A stretch of 7,698 nt of DNA. Source: WLMZ01 sp043747765 (GTDB lineage: Bacteria > Actinomycetota > Acidimicrobiia > Acidimicrobiales > Ilumatobacteraceae). The position numbers were made by a program, and so were the translations under genes. This document shows, piece by piece, positions 1-6,637 of the stretch (position 1 is its first letter; each line of letters begins with the position of its first letter). The notes beneath the pieces are model-generated. The model saw only the letters and a program-made list of their open reading frames with translations, did not search any database and was not told the DNA's origin. The DNA lies in assembly GCA_043747765.1 (NCBI GenBank), contig JAYTOM010000523.1:1-7698 (forward strand), in the 5' to 3' direction.

Positions 1-444
1 TCCGTTGCGTTGGTCGACGACCGGCTCACCGTCGGGCTGATTGCCGACCTGGTTCATGTCGAACGTCGATCGATCGAACTCGCCTTCCGTGCCAAGCCGG
101 CGGACCGGATCGTTCTGGTCACCGATGCTGTTGCCTGGCGGGCCGGCTCGGTCGGCGAGGGCCGCAACGGGATACGGATCGAGCTCCGCGACGGTGCTGC
201 GAGGCTCGACGACGGCACGCTGGCGGGCAGCGCAGTCACGATGGACCAGATGATCCGCAACGTGGTCGACGTCTGTGGGATTCCGCTCGAGTGTGCAGTC
301 GGTGCCGCGTCCACCAATCCGGCGCGCCTGATGGGCTGCACCGATCGAGGCGCGATCGACGTCGGCAGACGTGCCGACCTGGTTGCCCTCGATGTGGATC
401 TGGCTGTCGCTGGGGTCTGGCTCCACGGCGCTCGGGTGCGATAG
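1..444 (+). CDS. nagA: N-acetylglucosamine-6-phosphate deacetylase, C-terminal part (5' end outside window)
   Basis: This is the last 147 codons of an amidohydrolase-superfamily enzyme that removes acetate from GlcNAc-6-phosphate to give glucosamine-6-phosphate in the cytoplasm. The reading frame is already open at base 1; a TTG at position 10 is internal, not a real start. Visible family signatures, in window residue numbers, are IADLVHV with the metal/substrate histidine H19, LVTDA with the catalytic aspartate D42, LAGSAVTMDQMIRN, a conserved ASTNPARLMG stretch, and the closing G.I.VGRRADLVALD beta-strand region. The H-to-D spacing (23 residues) is close to that of E. coli NagA. The usual IADGxH motif has Leu in place of Gly here. 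NagA proteins are normally about 380 residues, so over half lies upstream. No nag neighbour is visible in the window. Family assignment is firm; exact substrate is inferred from the family. Confidence 0.9.
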   Translation, partial: SVALVDDRLTVGLIADLVHVERRSIELAFRAKPADRIVLVTDAVAWRAGSVGEGRNGIRIELRDGAARLDDGTLAGSAVTMDQMIRNVVDVCGIPLECAVGAASTNPARLMGCTDRGAIDVGRRADLVALDVDLAVAGVWLHGARVR

Positions 445-474
445 CGCGACGAGCGGCAGGTTCCTCGGCGCGCG

Positions 475-486
475 CCCTGCGCAGGG
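475..486. repeat. 12-bp perfect palindrome after nagA
   Basis: CCCTGCGCAGGG reads the same on both strands and lies 30 bp after the nagA stop. It could be an operator or the core of a weak hairpin, but there is no loop of normal size and no T tract, so I do not call it a terminator. Confidence 0.4.
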
Positions 487-525
487 GAACGGGTACGGGG
501 GAACAGGAGCAGGGGAACGAGTGCG
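484..525 (+). repeat. Three 14-bp direct repeats beginning GGGGAAC
   Basis: Three consecutive units start with the identical heptamer GGGGAAC at 484, 498 and 512, an exact 14-bp period. The seven bases that follow vary (GGGTACG, AGGAGCA, GAGTGCG). The array ends 25 bp before the start codon of the next gene. It could be a set of regulator half-sites or duplicated -35-like elements, since GGAAC is the classic -35 motif of many ECF sigma factors. It could also be a chance low-complexity stretch. Confidence 0.6.
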
Positions 526-543
526 AGGCTGCGCCGTTACGCT
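514..543 (+). promoter_or_regulatory. Candidate promoter for the 551 gene (-10 TACGCT; overlapping ECF-like GGAAC/CGTTA)
   Basis: TACGCT at 538-543 fits the TANNNT form of the housekeeping -10 element and ends 7 nt before the ATG at 551, which puts the expected transcription start at or next to that ATG. Overlapping it is a second possibility: GGAAC at 514-518, 16 nt, then CGTTA at 535-539. That resembles the SigE/SigH-type ECF promoter layout in actinobacteria. I see no good TTGACA-like -35 for the first option. Both are inferences from spacing and motif. Confidence 0.45.
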
Positions 544-550
544 GCGGCTG

Positions 551-946
551 ATGCAGATCGTTTCAGCGCTCTTCGTCGAGAACTTCGAACTCCGCCAGGC
601 GCCGGGACCGTCGACCCGGATCGACATCACGGGAGCGATGTTCTCGATGGCGGCGCCGTCACCGGTCCCGCTCACCATCTCCCCGCACCTCGTTGCGCTG
701 ATCTCGTGCGCACCGGACGAACCCGGAACCGGCATCTTCGAAGTCATCTTCCGCAAGGGAATGGGCGAGGACGCCGAGCAGGTCGCACGCAACGTGAGTC
801 CGTTCACCGTGGATCCTGGCAAGTTCACCTACCGTCTCGTCAAAGGCGAACTCGACTTCGCCGAGTACGGACAGATCTTCGCCCACTGCCGCATCGGTCA
901 GGGCCCGTGGCACCTCGTGCCGTTCACCCTCCTGCCTCCGGTTTGA
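551..946 (+). CDS. Conserved hypothetical protein, 131 aa (possibly DUF6941-like)
   Basis: I do not recognise a function. The 131-residue product begins MQIVSALFVENFELRQ and ends HLVPFTLLPPV. It has no signal peptide, no membrane segment and no obvious catalytic motif; hydrophobic stretches alternate with short polar ones, suggesting a compact beta-rich domain. From memory, the opening (a short strand, an acidic turn, then a statement of an 'ITG.MF' strand) resembles small DUF6941-type proteins, but that is tentative. The frame is open upstream to 371, inside nagA. I chose the ATG at 551 because the upstream extension is low-complexity, overlaps nagA, and has the repeat array and promoter within it, whereas a -10-like TACGCT sits exactly 7 nt before this ATG. 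There is no Shine-Dalgarno sequence. The gene stops 37 bp before tkt with no terminator, so read-through into tkt is possible. Confidence 0.7.
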   Translation: MQIVSALFVENFELRQAPGPSTRIDITGAMFSMAAPSPVPLTISPHLVALISCAPDEPGTGIFEVIFRKGMGEDAEQVARNVSPFTVDPGKFTYRLVKGELDFAEYGQIFAHCRIGQGPWHLVPFTLLPPV

Positions 947-970
947 GGTATCGGTGCGGGTCTGACCAGG

Positions 971-976
971 TACAGT
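971..976 (+). promoter_or_regulatory. -10 element for tkt (leaderless layout)
   Basis: TACAGT fits TANNNT and ends 7 nt before the GTG at 984, so transcription would start at the start codon. No Shine-Dalgarno sequence lies between them. A TTGAGG at 943-948 is the nearest -35-like hexamer, but the 22-bp spacing is too long, so the -35 remains unassigned. Confidence 0.5.
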
Positions 977-983
977 CCACCAT

Positions 984-2960
984 GTGCCATCCTCACTGAC
1001 TCCAGACCAGGATTCCGCCGCCGTCAGCCTTGTTCGCGGTCTCGCGATGGACGCTCCCCTGTATTCCAAGAGCGGTCATCAGGGCACAGCAATGGCCCTC
1101 GCTCCCCTCGCCCACGTCCTTTTCAGCCGAATCATGCGGCACGATCCGACGAACCCACATTGGCCGGATCGCGACCGTTTCATCCTCAGCAACGGCCATG
1201 CCAGCATCCTCCTGTACTCGATGCTGTACCTCTGTGGATATGGCCTCGAAATGGATGACATCAAGGCCTTCCGTCAATGGGATTCGCTCACACCCGGTCA
1301 TCCCGAGGTCGGTCACACGACCGGTGTCGAGGTTACGACCGGACCCCTCGGTCAAGGCGTCGCCAACTCGGTGGGAATGGCGATCGCCGAACGAATCATG
1401 GCCGCCCGGTTCGGAAAGGACGTGCAAGACCATCACACGTTCGTTCTCGCCGGGGACGGCTGTTTCATGGAGGGTGTCAGCCACGAGGCGGCCTCGCTCG
1501 CCGGCCACCTCAAGCTCGGCAACCTGGTTTGTGTCTACGACGACAACCACATCACGATCGATGGTGACACCAACCTGACGTACAACGATGACGTTCCGAT
1601 GCGTTTCGAGGCGTACGGGTGGCACGTCGAGCAGTTGGGTGAGATGGCCAACGACATGGATGGCCTCGAAGCAGCCATCCGCCGGGCGATGGCCGTGACG
1701 GACAGGCCGAGCCTGCTGGTACTGCGCAGCCACATCGCATATCCGTCACCCGACCACACCGACGACCACGAAGCTCATGGCAATCCGTTCACTCCCGAGC
1801 AGGTCGCGCGCACGAAGGCGGTGATGGGCATACCCGATGAGCCATTCTGGGCCCCGCCGGAACTCGTCGATGCCTACCGCCAGATGGCTCGCGATCGCGG
1901 CGAGCGAGCACGCAGTGCGTGGGAGGCTCGGTTCGATGCGTCCAGCCTCGACATGACCGAATGGAACGCCTGTTGGAACGCCACCGGGATCCCGGGCTGG
2001 ACCGCTGCATTGCCGACGTTCGATCAGGGCGACAAGATCGCCACTCGTCAGGCGATCCAGAAAGCCTTCGATGCGACGCTCGCCGGAGTTCCCGGACTCG
2101 TCGCCGGAGCCGCCGACCTCACCGGGAACACCGGCACCAAACTGGCCGACCAGGTGATCCAGGCATTCGACACCCCCGGCGGCCGGCAGATCCACTTCGG
2201 CATCCGTGAACACGCGATGGGCTCGACGATGGTCGGCATGGCCCTGCACGGCGGCATCATCCCCGCCGGCGGCACGTTCTTCGTGTTCCTCGATTACATG
2301 CGCCCCCCCGTGCGGCTCGCGGCGATCTCCAAAGCCAAGGTGCTGTTCGTGTTCACCCACGACTCGGTCGGGGTCGGCGAGGACGGACCGACTCATCAGC
2401 CTGTCGAGCACATCGCGACATTGCGAGCCATCCCACATCTTCAGGTCATCCGCCCAGCCGACGCCAACGAGACCTCGCAGGCATGGAAGGCAGCCGTCGA
2501 ACACGACGGGCCAACGGCCCTCGTGCTCAGCCGCCAGGCAATTCCGGTGTGCACCGACGGGTCCGCCGTCGACAAGGGCGCTGGAACGATCCTCAGCGTG
2601 CCCACTCCACAGATCATCATCGTCGCCACCGGCAGCGAGGTCGCGCTCTGTGTCGAGGCGGCCAAGACGCTCAGCGACAACGGTGTCGACGCAAACGTCG
2701 TCTCGATGCCCTCGTGGGACCGCTTCGAGGCTCAGACCGAGGAATTCCGCTCGACCATCTTCCCGAAAGGTGTCCCGGTCTTGTCGGTCGAAGCCGCCGT
2801 CACGTTCGGGTGGGCCAAATACGCCGATGACTCGATCGGTATCGACCGGTTCGGCGCCAGCGCACCCGGTGCACTCGTGCTGGACAAGCTCGGGATCAAC
2901 GCTGCGCACATCATCAGTCGAGCAACTGCGCTCGTCGACAATTCTTCGATGAACAAGTAG
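984..2960 (+). CDS. tkt: Transketolase
   Basis: Cytoplasmic thiamine-diphosphate enzyme that moves two-carbon ketol units between sugar phosphates in the non-oxidative pentose-phosphate branch. The 658 aa match the usual bacterial length of about 660. Visible in order are SKSGHQGTAM (H32), SNGHAS (H72), PGHPE (H106), GPLGQG (120-125), the TPP/Mg motif GDGCFMEG (157-164) continuing to DDN (N188), the pyrimidine-domain glutamate in FGIREH (E409), GEDGPTHQP (466-473, H471) and the phosphate-binding LSRQAIP (R517). All three transketolase domains are present. The start is GTG at 984; an overlapping ATG at 982 is out of frame and meets a stop after five codons. The likely -10 is 7 nt upstream and there is no Shine-Dalgarno sequence, so the mRNA is probably leaderless. 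The stop lies 9 bp before tal, with which it forms an operon. A run of seven C at 2303-2309 does not break the frame. Confidence 0.96.
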   Translation: MPSSLTPDQDSAAVSLVRGLAMDAPLYSKSGHQGTAMALAPLAHVLFSRIMRHDPTNPHWPDRDRFILSNGHASILLYSMLYLCGYGLEMDDIKAFRQWDSLTPGHPEVGHTTGVEVTTGPLGQGVANSVGMAIAERIMAARFGKDVQDHHTFVLAGDGCFMEGVSHEAASLAGHLKLGNLVCVYDDNHITIDGDTNLTYNDDVPMRFEAYGWHVEQLGEMANDMDGLEAAIRRAMAVTDRPSLLVLRSHIAYPSPDHTDDHEAHGNPFTPEQVARTKAVMGIPDEPFWAPPELVDAYRQMARDRGERARSAWEARFDASSLDMTEWNACWNATGIPGWTAALPTFDQGDKIATRQAIQKAFDATLAGVPGLVAGAADLTGNTGTKLADQVIQAFDTPGGRQIHFGIREHAMGSTMVGMALHGGIIPAGGTFFVFLDYMRPPVRLAAISKAKVLFVFTHDSVGVGEDGPTHQPVEHIATLRAIPHLQVIRPADANETSQAWKAAVEHDGPTALVLSRQAIPVCTDGSAVDKGAGTILSVPTPQIIIVATGSEVALCVEAAKTLSDNGVDANVVSMPSWDRFEAQTEEFRSTIFPKGVPVLSVEAAVTFGWAKYADDSIGIDRFGASAPGALVLDKLGINAAHIISRATALVDNSSMNK

Positions 2961-2963
2961 GAG
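2959..2963 (+). promoter_or_regulatory. Shine-Dalgarno site of tal, overlapping the tkt stop
   Basis: AGGAG shares its first two bases with the tkt TAG stop and stands 6 nt before the tal ATG. It is the only clear ribosome binding site before a start in this window, as expected for the one gene that is internal to an operon and cannot be leaderless. Confidence 0.75.
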
Positions 2964-2969
2964 CACACC

Positions 2970-4088
2970 ATGGACCGTCTCGTCAGCCTCGCTACCGACT
3001 TCCAACAGAGCCCCTGGCTCGACAACCTCAAGCGCGGATACATCACCTCCGGCGAACTGCAGACGTTGGTCGACCGAGGGGTTCGGGGCCTGACCTCGAA
3101 CCCGACAATTTTCCAGAAGGCGATCCAGGGTTCACCCGACTACGACGAACAGTTCCTCGCCCTCAGCAAGGGTGCTGCCCACCCGATCATCGACGACTAC
3201 TGGGCGATGGTCCTGCAGGACATCAACAGCGCGCTGGACATTCTCGAGCCCGTGCACACCGCGACCGCAGGACTCGATGGCTACGCGAGCGTCGAAGTGG
3301 CCCCTGGATTGGCGCATGACGTGGCCGGCACGGTCGCCGCTGCGCGCGCGTTGCACGCTCGTGTCCATCGTCCGAACCTGATGGTCAAGATCCCGGCCAC
3401 CGCAGAAGGCGTACCGGCGATCCAGACCATGATCAGCGAGGGTCGTAGCATCAACGTCACCCTGATCTTCAGCCTCGACCGTTACGTGAAAGTGATGGAG
3501 GCCTACATCTCCGGGCTCGAGCACTACGCCGCCACCGACGGCGCCGATCTTTCCAAGGTGGCCAGCGTGGCCAGCTTCTTCATCAGTCGCGTCGACACCG
3601 AGATCGACCACCGACTGGAAGTGATCGGCACGGATGAGGCGTTGGCACTTCGCGGCAAGGGCGCCGTGGCCCAGGGCAAGCTTGCCTACGGATTGTTCCA
3701 GCAGACCTTCAGCGGGCCGCGCTGGGAATCACTTGCCGCCAAGGGTGCTCGAGTGCAGCGGCCATTGTGGGCATCGACCAGCACGAAGAATCCGGCCTAT
3801 CCCGACACCCTCTATGTCGACGAATTGATCGGGCCGCACACGGTCAACACACTCCCGGAGGCGACGTTGGAAGCGTTTTCCGACCATGGCACGCTGGCCA
3901 GACGGGTCGACGTCGATGTCGAGGAGTCCCTGTTCGCCTGGGAAAATCTGGCCGTGGTCGGTGTCGACCTCGACGACGTCGGTGAGACCCTCGAGCGCGA
4001 AGGTGTCGCTTCGTTCCAGAAGAGCTTCGACGAACTGATCGACGCGCTGCAGACCAAAGCCACGGAACTGGCCGACAGCGCATCATGA
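2970..4088 (+). CDS. tal: Transaldolase
   Basis: Cytoplasmic enzyme that transfers a dihydroxyacetone unit from sedoheptulose-7-phosphate to glyceraldehyde-3-phosphate, forming erythrose-4-phosphate and fructose-6-phosphate. The 372-residue length is that of the long bacterial/actinobacterial transaldolases, not the short (about 220) or E. coli TalB (about 317) types. Visible features are RGLTSNPTIFQKAI (39-52), the catalytic Schiff-base lysine K140 in LMVKIPAT, SINVTLIFSLDRY (160-172), FFISRVDTEID (203-213), and RPLWASTSTKNPAYPDTLYV beginning at 264. A family C-terminal acidic helical region follows. ATG at 2970 is set by a clear AGGAG 6 nt upstream and by the 9-bp gap to tkt. Pairing with tkt makes the complete non-oxidative branch in one transcript; zwf, opcA and gnd, frequent partners in other actinobacteria, are not next to it here. 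The stop codon is the first TGA of a TGATC tandem repeat. Confidence 0.96.
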   Translation: MDRLVSLATDFQQSPWLDNLKRGYITSGELQTLVDRGVRGLTSNPTIFQKAIQGSPDYDEQFLALSKGAAHPIIDDYWAMVLQDINSALDILEPVHTATAGLDGYASVEVAPGLAHDVAGTVAAARALHARVHRPNLMVKIPATAEGVPAIQTMISEGRSINVTLIFSLDRYVKVMEAYISGLEHYAATDGADLSKVASVASFFISRVDTEIDHRLEVIGTDEALALRGKGAVAQGKLAYGLFQQTFSGPRWESLAAKGARVQRPLWASTSTKNPAYPDTLYVDELIGPHTVNTLPEATLEAFSDHGTLARRVDVDVEESLFAWENLAVVGVDLDDVGETLEREGVASFQKSFDELIDALQTKATELADSAS

Positions 4089-4105
4089 TCTGATCTGATC
4101 TGATC
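4086..4105 (+). repeat. TGATC tandem repeat (4 copies) at the tal stop
   Basis: Four perfect head-to-tail copies of TGATC follow each other, the first supplying the tal stop. Because the unit is 5 bp, TGA falls in all three frames (4086, 4091, 4096/4101), giving a frame-independent translation stop. It also clusters four GATC sites within 19 bp. It may simply be a slippage-born microsatellite. Confidence 0.85.
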
Positions 4106-4180
4106 TGGTGTGGTCGCTTGGAACGAGCTGCACAGAACGATTCCGCCGTTGGATTCATTCCCATCGGACGACTGAGCAGC

Positions 4181-4201
4181 CTTGAGTCACATCGACTCAA
4201 C
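4181..4201. promoter_or_regulatory. HAIR element: HspR operator upstream of lon
   Basis: CTTGAGT at 4181-4187, seven bases, then ACTCAAC at 4195-4201 match the HspR-associated inverted repeat (CTTGAGT-N7-ACTCAAG) at 13 of 14 defined positions; only the last base differs. HspR is the MerR-type repressor of actinobacterial heat-shock genes (dnaK operon, clpB), and lon of Streptomyces lividans is a known member of its regulon. The site ends 43 bp before the lon ATG, right upstream of where the -35 region should be. Whether this genome encodes HspR cannot be seen here. Confidence 0.82.
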
Positions 4202-4221
4202 ATCTGAGTCGCTTTTGTTTT
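4193..4221 (+). terminator. Probable intrinsic terminator of tkt-tal, sharing an arm with the HAIR element
   Basis: CGACTCA (4193-4199) and TGAGTCG (4205-4211) form a perfect 7-bp stem around the loop ACATC, directly followed by CTTTTGTTTT (4212-4221), a good U tract. The left arm is also the right half of the HAIR inverted repeat. An alternative hairpin, TTGAGTC (4182-4188) with GACTCAA (4194-4200), uses the same arm, so only one of the two can form in a given RNA. Stem length is modest, so termination may be partial. Confidence 0.6.
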
Positions 4222-4230
4222 GCAAGTCTG

Positions 4231-4236
4231 TAGCGT
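4231..4236 (+). promoter_or_regulatory. -10 element for lon (leaderless layout)
   Basis: TAGCGT fits TANNNT and ends 7 nt before the lon ATG at 4244. No Shine-Dalgarno sequence is present between. The -35 position for a 16-18-bp spacer falls at about 4207-4214, at the edge of the third TGAGTC half-site; I see no convincing TTGACA there, as is common for regulated promoters. Confidence 0.5.
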
Positions 4237-4243
4237 CGCTTCC

Positions 4244-6637
4244 ATGGCTGAGCAATCGATCACCGCAACGACCCTCCCCGTTCTCCCGCTTCCCGAGGCG
4301 GTTGCCTTCCCCGGCACCGTCATCACCATCGCCCTCGATTCACCGGAATCCGTGACCGCCGTCGCAGCGGCGACGCTCGACTCTGCGGGCAGCAGCCAAC
4401 TGCTGCTGCTGCCGCGGATCGACGGTCGGTCGACCACGGTCGGCGTGATCGGCTCGATCGAGCAGACTGCCGAACTGCCGAACGGAATACGCGTCATCGT
4501 CGTCCGAACGCTGCAGCGTGCGCTCGTCCTGGACGAGGTGGTCAGCGAGCGGTGCGGGCGATGGGTGAGCGTCGAGCCACTGCACGAGGCCCGACCGACC
4601 CCTCGGGTTGATTCTCTCGGCCGCGAACTGCGCGCTCTGGCAGAAGGAATTGCCGAGGCCAAGCGGTCGCGTCGTCTGCCCGAGATCCTGCGCACCACCT
4701 CGCACCCGGGCGAGCTGGCCGACGCTGTCACGGCATGGTCAGAGGCCAGCGCCGATCAGCGTCTGACAGTGCTCGAACTGACCGAGCTCGGCGCCCGACT
4801 CGAGTTCGTCGTGGCCTGGGCAAAGAACTATCTCGGCGAGTTGAACGTCAGTGCGAAGATCCGCGACGACGTCACCGAGGGCATGGAGAAACAACAGCGC
4901 GAATATCTCTTGCGCCAGCAGATGGCGGCAATCCGCAAGGAGCTCGGCGAGGAAGAAGCGGGCTCGGAGGACTACCGGGCCAAGCTCGACGAATTGGGTA
5001 ACCGCCTTCCCGATGGTGTTCGCACGGCTGTCCTGCGCGAGTTGGAGCGGCTGGAGCGAACGAGCGGTCAGAGTCCGGAGCAGAGTTGGATTCGCACGTG
5101 GTTGGACCGCGTGTTCGATCTGCCCTGGGCGGTGCGCACCGACGAGCAGCCCGACATCGGCGCTGCCCGAGAAATGCTCGACGCCGACCACGCCGGCCTC
5201 GACGACGTCAAGGACCGGATCGTCGAGTTCTTGGCCGTTCGCAAACTCCGCAACCAGCGAGCCGCCGATGCTGCGGCTGCTGATGGGGCCGAGCCGGTCG
5301 TTGGTTCAACCCGACGCAACGACGGGGCGATCATCCTGCTCGCCGGGCCTCCCGGTGTCGGCAAGACGTCGCTCGGCGAGTCGGTTGCTCACGCAATGGG
5401 TCGCAATTTCGTTCGGGTGTCGCTCGGCGGTGTGCGCGACGAGGCCGAGATCCGTGGTCACCGCCGCACCTATGTCGGGGCACAGCCCGGACGCATCGTG
5501 CGCGCGATCGGCGAAGCGAAGTCGATGAATCCGGTGATCCTGCTCGACGAGGTCGACAAGATGTCTGCCGGCGGCTGGTCCGGAGACCCGACGGCAGCCC
5601 TGCTGGAAGTTCTTGATCCGGCGCAGAACCACACCTTCCGTGACCACTACCTGGAGGTCGAACTGGATCTCAGCGATGTCGTCTTCCTCGCGACGGCGAA
5701 CACCCTGGAGACGATTCCGGCTCCGCTACTGGACCGGATGGAGGTCGTCACCCTCGATGGCTACACCGAGGACGAAAAGGTCGTCATCGGACGAAACCAC
5801 CTGCTGCCCCGTCAGGTCGAGCGCAACGGATTGCGGCCGCAGGAGATCACCGTCACCGACGACGCGCTCCGTGGCATCATCAGCGGCTATACCCGAGAGG
5901 CCGGCGTGAGATCACTCGAGCGCGAACTGGGCACACTCCTTCGCAAAGTTGCTGCGAAGGTGGCGACCACGGAGACCGCGCCGATCGTCGTCGATGCAAC
6001 CGACCTGACCGGCTACCTTCGTCGGCCGAAGGTGCATCACGAGGTGGCCGACCGAGTGCGCGACAACCCGGGCGTGGCAACCGGTCTCGCCGTCACGGGA
6101 GCCGGTGGAGACGTCCTCTTCATCGAGGTCTCGGCCAGTCCTGGCGAGCCCGGCTTGACGCTGACCGGACAACTCGGCGATGTCATGAAGGAATCGGCGC
6201 AGATCGCCCTGTCGTGGGTGCGTGCCCACCTCGATTCCCTCGGCCTCGACCCGTCGGTTCTCCAGCAGAAGATCCACGTCCACGTTCCTGCGGGGGCAAT
6301 CCCGAAGGACGGACCGTCGGCCGGCATCACGATGACGACCGCGCTGGTCTCGGCACTGACCGGTCGTCACGTCCGACCCGAGGTGGCAATGACCGGCGAG
6401 GTGACGCTGCAGGGCAAGGTGCTGCCGATCGGTGGCGTCAAGCAGAAGGTGCTGGCCGCCCACCGCTCAGGCGTGACCGAGGTGATCCTGCCCCGTCGCA
6501 ACGAGGACGACGTCGAAGACGTTCCGCAGCGGGTCCGCGACGCAATGACCTTCCACATTGCAGACACCGTCGATCAGGTCCTGAATTGGGCACTGATGCC
6601 GATGGCGGCCGATTCCGGCCTCGCCGTGGCCAGCTGA
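4244..6637 (+). CDS. lon: ATP-dependent serine protease Lon (S16 family)
   Basis: Cytoplasmic hexameric AAA+ protease that degrades misfolded and selected regulatory proteins. The product is 797 aa, close to E. coli Lon (784). Order of parts: N-terminal substrate-binding LON domain opening with LPVLPLPEAVAFPG; a helical/coiled-coil section with EKQQREYLLRQQMAAIRKEL from residue 215; AAA+ module with Walker A GPPGVGKT (368-375), Walker B VILLDE (431-436), sensor-1 TAN and LLDRME; then the protease domain with KDGPSAG (catalytic S692) and GGVKQK (catalytic K735, offset from the serine by 43 residues as in E. coli). A short Ala-rich insertion (about NQRAADAAAADGAEP) precedes Walker A. An in-frame TTG at 4220 would add 8 residues, but it lies inside the terminator/promoter zone; ATG at 4244 fits the -10 spacing and family N terminus. 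The upstream HAIR element suggests heat/protein-damage induction through HspR. All key residues are intact. Confidence 0.97.
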   Translation: MAEQSITATTLPVLPLPEAVAFPGTVITIALDSPESVTAVAAATLDSAGSSQLLLLPRIDGRSTTVGVIGSIEQTAELPNGIRVIVVRTLQRALVLDEVVSERCGRWVSVEPLHEARPTPRVDSLGRELRALAEGIAEAKRSRRLPEILRTTSHPGELADAVTAWSEASADQRLTVLELTELGARLEFVVAWAKNYLGELNVSAKIRDDVTEGMEKQQREYLLRQQMAAIRKELGEEEAGSEDYRAKLDELGNRLPDGVRTAVLRELERLERTSGQSPEQSWIRTWLDRVFDLPWAVRTDEQPDIGAAREMLDADHAGLDDVKDRIVEFLAVRKLRNQRAADAAAADGAEPVVGSTRRNDGAIILLAGPPGVGKTSLGESVAHAMGRNFVRVSLGGVRDEAEIRGHRRTYVGAQPGRIVRAIGEAKSMNPVILLDEVDKMSAGGWSGDPTAALLEVLDPAQNHTFRDHYLEVELDLSDVVFLATANTLETIPAPLLDRMEVVTLDGYTEDEKVVIGRNHLLPRQVERNGLRPQEITVTDDALRGIISGYTREAGVRSLERELGTLLRKVAAKVATTETAPIVVDATDLTGYLRRPKVHHEVADRVRDNPGVATGLAVTGAGGDVLFIEVSASPGEPGLTLTGQLGDVMKESAQIALSWVRAHLDSLGLDPSVLQQKIHVHVPAGAIPKDGPSAGITMTTALVSALTGRHVRPEVAMTGEVTLQGKVLPIGGVKQKVLAAHRSGVTEVILPRRNEDDVEDVPQRVRDAMTFHIADTVDQVLNWALMPMAADSGLAVAS

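Noticed and set aside
371..550. Upstream extension of the 551 gene
   Set aside because: It overlaps the nagA 3' end and the repeat array, reads as low-complexity sequence, and would place the promoter-like elements inside the gene.
2303..2309. Run of seven C inside tkt as a frameshift site
   Set aside because: The frame is intact across it and all downstream transketolase motifs are in the same frame, so there is no sign of programmed or erroneous slippage.
993..3005. Long minus-strand frames (246 aa and 419 aa) opposite tkt
   Set aside because: They lie entirely or almost entirely opposite a certain transketolase, have no recognisable motifs and are typical antisense open frames of GC-rich codon usage.
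4120..4150. GGAAC (4120-4124) and CGTT (4147-4150) as a SigH/SigE promoter for lon
   Set aside because: The 22-nt gap is longer than the usual 16-20, and the site is almost 100 bp from the lon start.
4220..4243. TTG at 4220 as an alternative lon start
   Set aside because: It lies at the end of the terminator U tract and upstream of the -10 element; the 8 added residues are not part of the usual Lon N terminus.
3844..4731. Minus-strand 295-aa frame spanning the tal end, the tal-lon gap and the lon start
   Set aside because: The product is Arg/Ser-rich low-complexity sequence with no family signature, and it would cover the operator, terminator and promoter of lon.
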